Below are positions 36,724 through 45,203 of a stretch of 64,000 nucleotides of DNA, piece after piece. Within the stretch, counting starts at the first letter, position 1; every line of letters starts with the position of its first letter. The position numbers and the translations under genes are program-made. Origin of the DNA: Thalassotalea sp. ND16A (lineage in GTDB: Bacteria; Pseudomonadota; Gammaproteobacteria; Enterobacterales; Alteromonadaceae); assembly GCF_000764205.1 (NCBI RefSeq), contig NZ_JQDZ01000048.1, positions 165,014 to 229,013 of the forward strand. The letters are read 5' to 3'. A model generated the notes under the pieces. The model saw nothing but the letters and a program-made list of their open reading frames with translations. It was not told where the DNA came from and did not search any database.

Positions 36724-36773
36724 TCATTACATGAAACTGTACAGAATATACAACTATATGGTGGTGAATTTCT

Positions 36774-37742
36774 TTGTCAATCAAAAAGCTAGCAGTTAAC
36801 TCATATTCTGTAGATATTCGCCCTGATGGCCGAAACGGCAAACGCTATCGAAAAAAATTCCCCACTAAAACCGAAGCATTAAAGTATGAAAAATACATAC
36901 TTAGCCAATATCATGACAAAGCCTGGTTAGAAAAACCTAAAGATACCAGGCGAATAAGTGCATTAATTCCACTTTGGTATAAACATCATGGTTCACAACT
37001 TAAAAACGGTGATAAAGATTTAATTCGAGTTAAGGCTATTAATGAATTGATGGGGAATCCCCGGGTTTGTGACATCACTAATAAGTTTATGGCTGAATTT
37101 GCTGCCGAACGTATGCAATCAATTAAAGCGACAACCTATAACCGCGATATTGCAGTGATCAGTAGTGTGTTCACACAATTGATAAAGTCTGAAATATTGC
37201 AGGGGGAAAACCCCATTAAAGGCAAAAAGCAGAAGGAAAAGCGTACCGAGCTTGCCTTTTTGACTACTGAGGAAATTAAAACACTACTTACTAAGTTAGA
37301 TGGTGACAGTTTGAAAATTGCCAAGGTATGTTTAAGTACCGGTTGCCGATGGAGTGAGGGCCAGTTACTCAGAGCTAGTGATATTCATAACCAGAAGATC
37401 ACTTTTGTAGATACCAAAAATGGCAAGCCACGTAGCGTTCCTATCACAAAGAGTTTATTTGAAGAGCTTAGCCAACATAAGAAACAAGGCCAATTGTTTG
37501 AAAGTTGCTATAGTACGTTTATGTACCGCTTAGGAACTAGCGGGATAAAGTTACCCAAAGGGCAAGCCAGCCATGTAATGCGCCATACTTTTGCCAGCCA
37601 CTATATGATGAATGGTGGTAATCTATTATCATTGCAAAAAATACTTGGCCATGGCGATATTAAAATGACCATGAGATATGCTCATTTAGCACCGGATTAT
37701 TTGATTGAAGTGTTGGATAAAAACCCGTTAAGCAACTTGTAA
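36774..37742 (+). CDS. int: Tyrosine site-specific integrase
   Basis: 322 aa, P2-integrase-like. An N-terminal arm-binding domain (YSVDIRPDGRNGKRYRKKF), a SAM-like core-binding domain, and a catalytic domain with R192 (STGCRWSEG), K215 (NGKPRSVP), H267 and R270 (SHVMRHTFASH), H293 (LGHGDIK) and nucleophile Y302 (MRYAHLAP). All six conserved positions are present, so it should be active. The start is TTG at 36774. It lies next to attR and points toward it, as usual. Confidence 0.95.
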   Translation: MSIKKLAVNSYSVDIRPDGRNGKRYRKKFPTKTEALKYEKYILSQYHDKAWLEKPKDTRRISALIPLWYKHHGSQLKNGDKDLIRVKAINELMGNPRVCDITNKFMAEFAAERMQSIKATTYNRDIAVISSVFTQLIKSEILQGENPIKGKKQKEKRTELAFLTTEEIKTLLTKLDGDSLKIAKVCLSTGCRWSEGQLLRASDIHNQKITFVDTKNGKPRSVPITKSLFEELSQHKKQGQLFESCYSTFMYRLGTSGIKLPKGQASHVMRHTFASHYMMNGGNLLSLQKILGHGDIKMTMRYAHLAPDYLIEVLDKNPLSNL

Positions 37743-37748
37743 AAGTGT

Positions 37749-37766
37749 CCACACTTTGACCACAAT
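37749..37766 (+). promoter_or_regulatory. Candidate integrase arm-type site, right end
   Basis: CCACACTTTGACCACAAT, the direct partner of the site at 24999-25016 (16 of 18 bases identical), about 90 bp from attR. Confidence 0.45.
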
Positions 37767-37779
37767 CATTACAAACCAT

Positions 37780-37799
37780 TACTATACATTTATACAGTA
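37780..37799. promoter_or_regulatory. LexA-box-like palindrome near the right element end
   Basis: TACTATACATTTATACAGTA matches the 20-bp E. coli LexA consensus at 17 positions but has CTAT instead of CTGT on one arm. No downstream element gene is obvious, so its role is uncertain. Confidence 0.3.
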
Positions 37800-37853
37800 T
37801 GCGTATTTAAGTTATTGATATTACTCGCACCCCTTATTAGTATTGATGTTAAG

Positions 37854-37903
37854 AATGCCTTTGCCGATGCCTTTGCCAAGGCGAAGAAGCCTTAATTTAT
37901 AAG
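37854..37903 (+). repeat. attR: 50-bp direct repeat
   Basis: Exact copy of the tex 3' end at 24920-24969, here as a gene remnant without the rest of tex. It marks the right boundary of the element; the DNA after it is the original region downstream of tex. Confidence 0.92.
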
Positions 37904-37946
37904 AGCCCTGCGTTAGCGTATTTATCACCGCTGAAGGAATGAATTG

Positions 37947-39110
37947 TTGAAGATAGTGATTGCACCCGACTCTTTTAAAGAATGCTTAACCGCTTTCGAG
38001 GTGGCAAGTGCGATTGAAAGCGGTTTTAAACAAGTGTTTCCCGATGCCAACTACGTTAAAGTGCCGATGGCTGATGGAGGCGAAGGCACGGTACAAGCTA
38101 TGGTAGACGCTACCAACGGCCGTATTGTAAATGTTTACGTTAAGTCGCCATTAGGCGATGAAATAGCAGCTTTTTACGGCATTTTGGGCGATGGCAAAAC
38201 CGCGGTGATTGAAATGTCGGCAGCTTCCGGCTTGCATTTGGTTGCTGCTGAGCTTCGCGATCCAAAAGTGACCTGCAGCTACGGCACCGGGCAATTAATT
38301 AACCATGCGTTAGAACAAGACATTGAGCATATCATCATTGGCCTTGGTGGCAGCGCTACTAACGATGGCGGTGCCGGTATGCTTACCGCTCTCGGTGCTC
38401 GACTGTTAGACCAACAAGGGCACCAACTTGCGCCCGGCGGTGGTCATTTAACCGATTTACGCAGCATCGATTTATCACAGCTTCATCCGAAAATTACGCA
38501 AACCAAATTTGACGTTGCCTGTGATGTGCAAAACCCACTTTGTGGTGAGCATGGTGCCAGTGTGGTTTTTGCGGCGCAAAAAGGGGCTTCCGCCAGCGAC
38601 ATCGAAATATTAGATCAAGGCTTGTTGCATTTAGGCAAACAACTTGAGCGAATTTGCCAGCAAGCTATTGTTGACAAGTCCGGTGCCGGGGCCGCCGGTG
38701 GCATGGGGGCAAGCTTGTTGGCCATTTTAAATGCCAACCTATCATCTGGTGTAGACATAGTCATGACAGCCCTTGATCTGGCCAGCAAAACTGCAGATGC
38801 TAATTTAGTGATCACTGGTGAAGGCCGAATGGATAAACAAACCCTATTTGGCAAAACACCGATAGGCGTTGCCAGAATTGCCAAGCAAACTCAGTGCCCG
38901 GTAATCGCGATTGTTGGCTGTGTAGAAGCTGGATACGAAGTGGTGTTTGCGCATGGCATCGACGCCGTTTTTCCTGTTCTCTCCGCCCCTTCCAGTCTGC
39001 CAGCAGCTCTAGCCAAAGGCTATAGCAACATTGAGAGAGCAGCAGTCAATATTGCCAAAACAATTTTCCTCGCAAACCATGCTAAGCCATTGAAATTAAA
39101 TCAAAATTAA
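37947..39110 (+). CDS. Glycerate kinase (GarK/GlxK family)
   Basis: Phosphorylates D-glycerate in glyoxylate/glycerate degradation. Family motifs: KIVIAPDSFKECLTA, ADGGEGTVQAM, GLGGSATNDGGAGML and TGEGRMDKQTLFGKTP. 387 aa from TTG 37947, chosen over TTG 37944 for better spacing to the GAAGGA site and the canonical MKIVIAPDS start. It originally followed tex directly, before the element inserted. Confidence 0.95.
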   Translation: MKIVIAPDSFKECLTAFEVASAIESGFKQVFPDANYVKVPMADGGEGTVQAMVDATNGRIVNVYVKSPLGDEIAAFYGILGDGKTAVIEMSAASGLHLVAAELRDPKVTCSYGTGQLINHALEQDIEHIIIGLGGSATNDGGAGMLTALGARLLDQQGHQLAPGGGHLTDLRSIDLSQLHPKITQTKFDVACDVQNPLCGEHGASVVFAAQKGASASDIEILDQGLLHLGKQLERICQQAIVDKSGAGAAGGMGASLLAILNANLSSGVDIVMTALDLASKTADANLVITGEGRMDKQTLFGKTPIGVARIAKQTQCPVIAIVGCVEAGYEVVFAHGIDAVFPVLSAPSSLPAALAKGYSNIERAAVNIAKTIFLANHAKPLKLNQN

Positions 39111-39192
39111 CTTTTAACCAGAAAAACTGGTAAAGTCAATTTGTCTGTTCTATGTTAATTATTACGGTAAATAAAAAAATCATCTTATCACT

Positions 39193-39768
39193 ATGTGCAA
39201 AATATTAGCGTTTTCAGGCAGTGCTCGTAAGGGCTCTTTTAACCAACAGTTAGTGTCGATTGCAGCCCGCGGCGCCGAAGCTGCCGGTGCCGAGGTTACG
39301 CTGATAAACCTGGTTGATTTTCCGATGCCGATATTTAATCAAGATCTGGAAAGCGAGCAAGGCATGCCAGAAAATGGGCAAAGATTGAAAACGCTGTTAA
39401 CCGAGCATGACGGCTTGCTGATTGCCTCCCCTGAACACAACAGTAGCTACAGTTCTTTACTAAAAAATGCTATCGATTGGGCATCGCGTGCCACCAGTGC
39501 CGACGAAGTGCCGCTGAGTGCTTTTCAGGGAAAATATGCAACAATAATGGCCGCCTCGCCCGGGGGTTTAGGGGGGTTGCGTGGTTTGGTCACATTACGC
39601 ATGCTGTTGGCCAATATTGGGGTAACCGTACTACCAAAACAAATCGCGATCTCTCAGGCGTTCTCGGCATTTGAGCAAGGCAAGCTCGTTGACGAAACCA
39701 AACACAATGAAGTAAGAGCCATGGGCGAAAACTTGCGCAACTTATTGCAAAAGCTAAAAGAGAGTTAG
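39193..39768 (+). CDS. NAD(P)H-dependent FMN reductase
   Basis: 191 aa flavodoxin-fold reductase. FSGSARKGSFNQ binds the FMN phosphate, and SPEHNSSYSSLLKNAIDW is the second family signature. Likely reduces quinones, azo compounds or FMN; the substrate is not known. Its TAG stop is the first base triplet of a repeat element end, which keeps the protein ending in LQKLKES. Confidence 0.92.
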   Translation: MCKILAFSGSARKGSFNQQLVSIAARGAEAAGAEVTLINLVDFPMPIFNQDLESEQGMPENGQRLKTLLTEHDGLLIASPEHNSSYSSLLKNAIDWASRATSADEVPLSAFQGKYATIMAASPGGLGGLRGLVTLRMLLANIGVTVLPKQIAISQAFSAFEQGKLVDETKHNEVRAMGENLRNLLQKLKES

Positions 39769-40032
39769 GGTCTGTTGACCTTTGCTGTGCATTTTTGCAG
39801 CGTTTAGGCACCATTTTAGCAAGGCATCGCTTTTTGTCGTGTGGTGAGCCACATAAAAAAAGCAGAAACGCGGCAAAAATTGTGCCTAAACGCTGCCCTT
39901 TGGGTTCAAACAGGCGAACTTTGCACCGCGTTATGGCTCAATTATTTGGAACAACCAAACTTCAATCGCCAAGCCTTGTTCAAAGCTCGCCTGTTTGAAC
40001 AAAATTTGTATCGCAAAGGTCAACAGACCCTA
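39766..40032. mobile_element. 263-bp MITE with 20-bp terminal inverted repeats including a TA target duplication
   Basis: Both ends read TAGGGTCTGTTGACCTTTGC outward-in, at 39766-39785 and 40013-40032. The flanking TA pair looks like an IS630/Tc1-type TA duplication. Internal perfect inverted repeats GCAGCGTTTAGGCAC (39797-39811) / GTGCCTAAACGCTGC (39882-39896) and TTCAAACAGGCGA (39905-39917) / TCGCCTGTTTGAA (39987-39999) predict a folded RNA. It contains no credible gene. Its ends are the stop codons of the two flanking convergent genes. Confidence 0.8.
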
Positions 40033-40590
40033 GTCTTGTGGTTCGTTTAATTGCTCCAATAACTGTTGGTAATACTGTTTTTTCGCCAATTGTCGTTTCC
40101 GGTACCACTGGCCCACCACCACAATGCAGGCAGAGTATGCAACTAACCAGATAATCAATCGATTTAATTTTTCGGCTGCGACCGAATAATAAATTTCCAG
40201 GCCGATAACGATAGTAAATACTACAACCGCAAAAATATACGTCACGTAAATCAATTGCATTGCACCTTCACAGCGATGAATTGAGAGTTTTAATAAATTT
40301 TTGCTATCAAGCTCCCCCGCCCCCCAGGTGGTGGTTCGTAACCACAGCATATAGGCGGTCCCTAAACTGATGGAAATAATCATTACCACGCCCAAAGCAA
40401 AGCTGTCTGGTCGCTCATTTGCCCGGATAAAGACACAGGCCCAAATAACAAACCCGAACCAGAGGATAAAATCGAATAACATTAACAAGAACATTCTACG
40501 CTGTCGTTTTTTTGCCTGATTGATTAATTCGACAATTGACATGCTGGCTTGCTGGCCTTGCCATAATGATTTTAATGGCTCTAAACTCAT
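40030..40590 (-). CDS. Membrane protein following the ECF sigma factor
   Basis: 186 aa. A cytoplasmic N-terminus (MSLEPLKSLWQGQQASMS) and about four membrane helices (33-52, 65-83, 114-136, 144-161). Start overlaps the sigma gene stop as ATGA, so coupled. It may act as the anti-sigma factor by position, but it lacks a zinc anti-sigma motif; this is inference. Its stop TAG is formed by the MITE end. Confidence 0.7.
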   Translation of the reverse strand: MSLEPLKSLWQGQQASMSIVELINQAKKRQRRMFLLMLFDFILWFGFVIWACVFIRANERPDSFALGVVMIISISLGTAYMLWLRTTTWGAGELDSKNLLKLSIHRCEGAMQLIYVTYIFAVVVFTIVIGLEIYYSVAAEKLNRLIIWLVAYSACIVVVGQWYRKRQLAKKQYYQQLLEQLNEPQD

Positions 40591-41102
40591 GATGATTCCT
40601 CGGTAAAAAATTGCGATAACTGCTGTTTAATTCGATTGAGCATAACGCCGACATTGCTGGTGGTTAAACCACAAACATCTGCAATTTGTTGATAACTAAA
40701 CCCTTCTAAAAACAAGGAAATAACTTGCTTTTGCATGGTTGGTAGTTGTCGTATTTGCGCCAATAACTGTTGATACTTTTGTTGTTCACTTAACTGCTCA
40801 TCAATAAAGGCCGATTGGCATACATGCTCACTCAATTCTTGCTCTGCCAAATTTTTTACCGCCTTATCAACGTGGCTGATGCAACGGTTATGGGCGATGC
40901 GGGCAAAGTAGGTTTTCATTGCCGAATCGCCTTTAAACTTGTCAAACGATGACCAAATTGCCAACACCACCTCTTGCATCAGTTCTTGCTGAATTGCCGG
41001 GATCGCTTCATAAGACGCGACAATACGTTCGAGCATCGGCAAATGAGTTTGTAATTGTTGCTCTAAAGTTGACTGGCTGCGCCAGCTCTTAAAAAACATC
41101 AT
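40587..41102 (-). CDS. ECF-family RNA polymerase sigma factor
   Basis: 171 aa. Region 2 near residues 22-90 (LMQEVVLAIWSSFDKFKGD and MKTYFARIAHNRCISHVD) binds core polymerase and the -10 element; region 4 near 115-165 (LPTMQKQVISLFLEGFSYQQ, QIADVCGLTTSNVGVMLNR) binds -35. It overlaps both neighbours by 4 bases within a tight operon with an exporter and a peptidase. Targets unknown. Confidence 0.9.
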   Translation of the reverse strand: MMFFKSWRSQSTLEQQLQTHLPMLERIVASYEAIPAIQQELMQEVVLAIWSSFDKFKGDSAMKTYFARIAHNRCISHVDKAVKNLAEQELSEHVCQSAFIDEQLSEQQKYQQLLAQIRQLPTMQKQVISLFLEGFSYQQIADVCGLTTSNVGVMLNRIKQQLSQFFTEESS

Positions 41103-42247
41103 CTTTCGAAAATAATATTTTCCTGATTAAGTTTAACCCGTACTGCAAGCAGACACATTAGCGCAAGGGCGATGGTGAACAAAGATAGCGTAAATGTAAC
41201 AGTAAGGTTGAGTGTTTGTCCTGAAAATATTTGCTGTAATAATTGTTGCTGACCAATCAGTGGTAGTAAGTGGGCAAAGCTTATATCCGCCCATTTATCA
41301 CTCATAAACACCGCTAACATCGGCAAAAAGCTGAGCATGGTTAGATAACTTTGCCCCTCTTTATATGTTTTCGCGGTGATTGCCACCAGCATTTGCAGCG
41401 CAGTTACCAGCAATGCTAAAGGTAATAAAATGCAGGTACCGAATAACATCACATTTAGCGACCAATGAATTTGCATGTCTAATTCATACAATGGCAGTGA
41501 ATTAATTAAATTAAAGCCGAGTACCATAGTGATCGCAGTGCCGATGATACCAACAGCGCCGCCAACAAGCCATTTAGAGACAACAATGTTCAGTCTTGCT
41601 ACCGGTTGTGATAACAACGGCATTAACGAGCCTCTTTCGCGCTCACCGGCGGTAGCGTCATTGATATAATTGAGGCTAATGATAAACGGCGAAAGCAATA
41701 AGAAAATTAATAAGCTGTCTAATAGCCGTTTCCCACGAACGGTATGTTGGTTTACTTCATGCACGTTAACTTGCCAATCACTGATATATGGACTGGCCCC
41801 CTGTTTTAACAAACTGTTGGTATTTTCCTGAGCAAGGAAACTGTTCATCACTTGCTGCATTTTTTTTAGTTGCTGCTCACCTTTACTGTCCTGGCTGTCG
41901 CCAAATACATTGATGTTAAGCAACGGATAGCCTGATGCGGTGCTGCTCTTATTCACTTGCAGCACAATATCAACAAGACCATCGGCTAACGCCGTTACTG
42001 CTTCTCCCTCAATATATTGGGTTTGAATTTGTTTGTAGTTTAAAAACTGCTCAATATAGTCAATTTGCGGGTGTTGTTGATAAATGCCAACTTTCACTTG
42101 GGTAGTGCCGGTGATCGTGGCAATTAATCCTTTTAACACGATAAACAATAACACCGGGCCAAAAAATGCGTAGGCAAAGGTCGCCAACATTGAACGCTTG
42201 TCACGAAACAACTCTAGCCATTCTTTTTTCAATAAGGCGATTAACAT
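41099..42247 (-). CDS. ABC-2 type exporter permease (NatB-like)
   Basis: 382 aa. One N-terminal helix after MLIALLKKEWLELFRDKRSM, a large extracytoplasmic domain (about 45-180), then five C-terminal helices including NDATAGERERGSLMPLL, a segment typical of ABC-2 permeases. Start overlaps the ATPase gene end by seven bases. It forms an exporter with the ATPase; substrate unknown, possibly Na+ or a small peptide. Confidence 0.9.
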   Translation of the reverse strand: MLIALLKKEWLELFRDKRSMLATFAYAFFGPVLLFIVLKGLIATITGTTQVKVGIYQQHPQIDYIEQFLNYKQIQTQYIEGEAVTALADGLVDIVLQVNKSSTASGYPLLNINVFGDSQDSKGEQQLKKMQQVMNSFLAQENTNSLLKQGASPYISDWQVNVHEVNQHTVRGKRLLDSLLIFLLLSPFIISLNYINDATAGERERGSLMPLLSQPVARLNIVVSKWLVGGAVGIIGTAITMVLGFNLINSLPLYELDMQIHWSLNVMLFGTCILLPLALLVTALQMLVAITAKTYKEGQSYLTMLSFLPMLAVFMSDKWADISFAHLLPLIGQQQLLQQIFSGQTLNLTVTFTLSLFTIALALMCLLAVRVKLNQENIIFER

Positions 42248-43008
42248 GATGCGATTCCTGTCGTTATTTTCGGTGTTACTGGAGCTGTTATTAAAGATTT
42301 AGTGGGCTTAATTGCTTGCAGAAATGCGTGCTCTAAATCGGTTGACGTTTGTTTTAATTGACTAAGTTCGCCATCAAAACATACCTGGCCGTCATTGATG
42401 ATCACCACCTGGTCACAAAGCCTGTCAATTTCTTGCATCACATGGCTGGAAAATAAAATGCAACAACCCTGACTTTTCAACTCTAACAGGTATTCTCTTA
42501 GTACTCGGATAGCCAACACATCTAAGCCGCGGCTAGGTTCATCAAGCACCAGGTATTTAGGTTGATGCACCAGGGCTCTGGCCAAACCCACTTTCATTCT
42601 TTCACCAGTAGAAAAACCCGACACTTTGCGATCGGCAAGCGCCCTAAGGTGTAACCTGTCAATAACCGCCTGACTCGCTTGCTTGCTATTGTTCAAGCCT
42701 TGCAAGGCGGCAAAAAATTCTATGTTTTCACGGGCCGTTAAATTGCTGTACAGCCCTTGTGCCGTTAAAAACAAGCCCACCTGTTGTTGTACTAACATTG
42801 GCGTTTGCACCACACTGGCACCATTAATGTGTACATCACCAGTATCTGGTTTCAGTAACCCGGATAATATTTTTAGCGAGGTTGACTTACCCGCGCCATT
42901 GACGCCGAGTAAGCCAGTAATGGTGCCTTTATCACAGCTAAAATTGATATTGTTATTGGCTTTTATCTCACCAAACTGCTTACTAACTTGCTTAAATTCA
43001 ATCATCAA
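42241..43008 (-). CDS. ABC transporter ATP-binding protein (NatA-like)
   Basis: 255 aa. Walker A GVNGAGKST near residue 36, signature SGFSTGERMKVGLARAL near 134, Walker B YLVLDEPSRGLD near 159 and switch His in SSHVMQE. Partner of the downstream permease. It follows the peptidase gene by six bases. Confidence 0.95.
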   Translation of the reverse strand: MMIEFKQVSKQFGEIKANNNINFSCDKGTITGLLGVNGAGKSTSLKILSGLLKPDTGDVHINGASVVQTPMLVQQQVGLFLTAQGLYSNLTARENIEFFAALQGLNNSKQASQAVIDRLHLRALADRKVSGFSTGERMKVGLARALVHQPKYLVLDEPSRGLDVLAIRVLREYLLELKSQGCCILFSSHVMQEIDRLCDQVVIINDGQVCFDGELSQLKQTSTDLEHAFLQAIKPTKSLITAPVTPKITTGIASC

Positions 43009-43014
43009 GGTTCC

Positions 43015-44382
43015 TTAAAGGGCAAAAGGCGGAAATTTGTTGTCATTAACACAGCTGCTGTCGCTAATGGCACCGGTTAAGATAAATTCATTAATTAATC
43101 TTGGCATGCAGCCACGGCTAGAATTGGTATGCCCGGCATTCGGCATGATCAGATGCGTACTATTGGTTAAATAGCTCAACGCCTGTTCGGCACTTTGCTC
43201 AGGAGTGATCGGGTCGAGTTCCCCGGAAATCATCAATGTCGGCATGCTCAGCTGTTTCGGCAATTGCACTTGTGCCGTTTTCATTAACGTTTCCTGACTG
43301 CAAATATCTGCCCAGATACGATAATAGCTATCGCCAACAAAGCTGTTTTCTCCGAGTTCTTTGGCTAATGCTCCCTGCCCGGCAAATACATGCTCCTGAC
43401 ATAACACGCCCATGGTCAAGCCCAAATACATGCTGTCGGTTGCAGCACCCGCGGTGGCTTGTGAGATGGCATTAAACATAGAGAAATCGCCAGCACTGGC
43501 CCTGTCTATTGCCAACGGTAAGCGTGCAGAAATTTCAGGGGAATATAGCGCAGAACGAATTAAATGCATCAATTCAACACCATCAATTAAGGTGTCATTG
43601 TTTAACGCCACGGGTTGTGTATTCAATTGGCTTTTAAGCGCTAAAATTTGCGCGGGCCAATTGTCAAAGCGCTGACGACAACGACGGTCTTTTTGGCACA
43701 AAGCGTATAACCGTTGCAGTGCGTTTTCGGCATAAGGGCCACCATTCACTAACGGGTTAGCGGTTAATGCTAAAACAGCATCCAACAATAATGTATGCAC
43801 TTGTTCAGGAAAGTAACTGGCATATGCTTGTGCAGCAAAGGTACCGTAGGAGCCGCCCCACAAAGAAATTTGTGCATAACCAAAGTGTTTTCTGACTTGT
43901 TCGATATCTTTTACGTACGTTTCGGTGGTGAGCTCTTGCATGTAGGGCAATACGTTTTCCCGGCATACATCAAAGGCTGCAGTAATGTCGTCTTTGGTGA
44001 GCAAATCATGGGTGTCACAACCCAAGCCAAAACTTTTTCCGGAGCCACGCTGGTCAATAAAGATAATATCGTGTTGTTTTAATATTTGCTGAAACGCGAC
44101 ATTGATATACTGAGTCATTTCGCTGGCAGCTTGTCCTGGGCCACCGGCCAACACAAACAAAGGAGGGTTATTGCTAGCTGATTTTGCTGGCACTCTCACT
44201 ATGTGTATTTGCCTTGAAGCAGAGTTTTTCTGTTCATATAGGCGCGGTACATCAAGAGTAGTGCAACTAACGTGTTGGCTTTGACCTTTGACAAAACAAG
44301 CCGAGGCATCGGGGGAAAATGCCACAGCCTGGCTGATCATTAACACACAACAAAGTGGGACAAAATATTTCAAATATTTCAT
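43015..44382 (-). CDS. Secreted S33-family alpha/beta hydrolase (tripeptidyl aminopeptidase-like)
   Basis: 455 aa with a signal peptide (residues 1-21, ending SQAVAFS). Oxyanion segment GGPGQAASE, nucleophile in WGGSYGTFAAQAY (Ser near 176), Asp in SGELDPITP and His in PNAGHTNSSRGC fit the prolyl/tripeptidyl aminopeptidase group with a TAP-like C-terminus. First gene of the operon with the ABC exporter and sigma factor. Probably degrades peptides in the periplasm. Confidence 0.88.
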   Translation of the reverse strand: MKYLKYFVPLCCVLMISQAVAFSPDASACFVKGQSQHVSCTTLDVPRLYEQKNSASRQIHIVRVPAKSASNNPPLFVLAGGPGQAASEMTQYINVAFQQILKQHDIIFIDQRGSGKSFGLGCDTHDLLTKDDITAAFDVCRENVLPYMQELTTETYVKDIEQVRKHFGYAQISLWGGSYGTFAAQAYASYFPEQVHTLLLDAVLALTANPLVNGGPYAENALQRLYALCQKDRRCRQRFDNWPAQILALKSQLNTQPVALNNDTLIDGVELMHLIRSALYSPEISARLPLAIDRASAGDFSMFNAISQATAGAATDSMYLGLTMGVLCQEHVFAGQGALAKELGENSFVGDSYYRIWADICSQETLMKTAQVQLPKQLSMPTLMISGELDPITPEQSAEQALSYLTNSTHLIMPNAGHTNSSRGCMPRLINEFILTGAISDSSCVNDNKFPPFAL

Positions 44383-44508
44383 TTGGTTATCGACCTTTTT
44401 AACAAGTATTGGTATCTATACCTGTAATAGTCGGTAAGCAAACGTATTTATTACAAAAAATTTATATTTTTTTTAACCGTCACCGCTAATACTAATATTT
44501 AGCTAATT

Positions 44509-45012
44509 TTACTGCTCAGTTTTACTGACTTTAGCGTCTCGGTGTTTCTGTTTATTGCCTTGCTTTCTTTCACGTTTTTGCTGTTGCATCTGTTCCAGTT
44601 TTTGCTTTTGTTCTGGCGTTAATAGTTGATACAGCTGATGCATAGTTTTCGCAGTTATCAATCCAGCCTTAGCCATCTTCGCCGCTTTTTTCTCTTGCAT
44701 TAAGATAAATGCGGTTTCGTCGAACGTTTCGGCTTTGATCAATTCCGCCATCGCGCTCCTGCCATTTTTATCCTTGCCATCATCACTACTTTTTAGCGCC
44801 ATCAATTGCTCTTTCTTTGCCGCTTGTATGGCTTTTACTTGCTGCTGTTGTTGCTCGCTTAAATCGAGTTTACTCATCATTGCCCGCATATGACGTTGCA
44901 TATCCTGGCCACGATGGCTTTTACCGTGCTCTTTCGCCATTACACTTGTCCCCAGAGTAAGAGCCACTAATGTGGTACATAACAGAGCGATATTTTTAAT
45001 TTGCTTATTCAT
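44509..45012 (-). CDS. cpxP: Spy/CpxP-family periplasmic protein
   Basis: 167 aa with a signal peptide (cleaved after TSVMA). Two LTXXQ-type motifs, LDLSEQQ near 50 and LLTPEQ near 131, define the family. Highly basic/Gln-rich tail. It is divergent from cpxR with 190 bp between, as CpxP is in E. coli; it likely restrains CpxA and is activated by CpxR. Confidence 0.85.
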   Translation of the reverse strand: MNKQIKNIALLCTTLVALTLGTSVMAKEHGKSHRGQDMQRHMRAMMSKLDLSEQQQQQVKAIQAAKKEQLMALKSSDDGKDKNGRSAMAELIKAETFDETAFILMQEKKAAKMAKAGLITAKTMHQLYQLLTPEQKQKLEQMQQQKRERKQGNKQKHRDAKVSKTEQ

Positions 45013-45203
45013 AATTGATGTTATCCTATTTATTTAGCTTATTAGTTTGCTAACTAAGCTTGTTAACGTCTTAATAAGCATAAAAGAAATCTATGCAAAG
45101 TTGTGCAAAGCAACGTAAAGATTAAGTAAAGTCAATGACGTAAGGCGAATAACTGGTTATATTGATCATAGAAAAAACCACTGAATTACCACAGAGCACA
45201 AGA

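Larger units (their letters stand above)
24920..37903. mobile_element. 12.9-kb integrated satellite/plasmid-like element inserted at the 3' end of tex
   Basis: Bounded by 50-bp perfect direct repeats. Genes: a membrane protein, csrA, a PIN-like protein, an S24-fold protein, a zinc-ribbon membrane protein, a gpA-type replication initiator, a 78-aa protein, a Cox-like gene, a CI repressor, two small membrane proteins, an ATPase/ParB-like/Dam operon and a tyrosine integrase. The cI/cox divergence, gpA and int resemble the early half of P2-like phages, but no capsid, tail, terminase, relaxase or type IV secretion gene is present. It is therefore likely a phage satellite or integrative RCR replicon. 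Confidence 0.88.

Noticed and set aside
24970..37853. Corticovirus (PM2-like) or filamentous prophage
   Set aside because: No capsid, packaging ATPase, spike or Zot-like gene; only the RCR-type initiator is shared in type.
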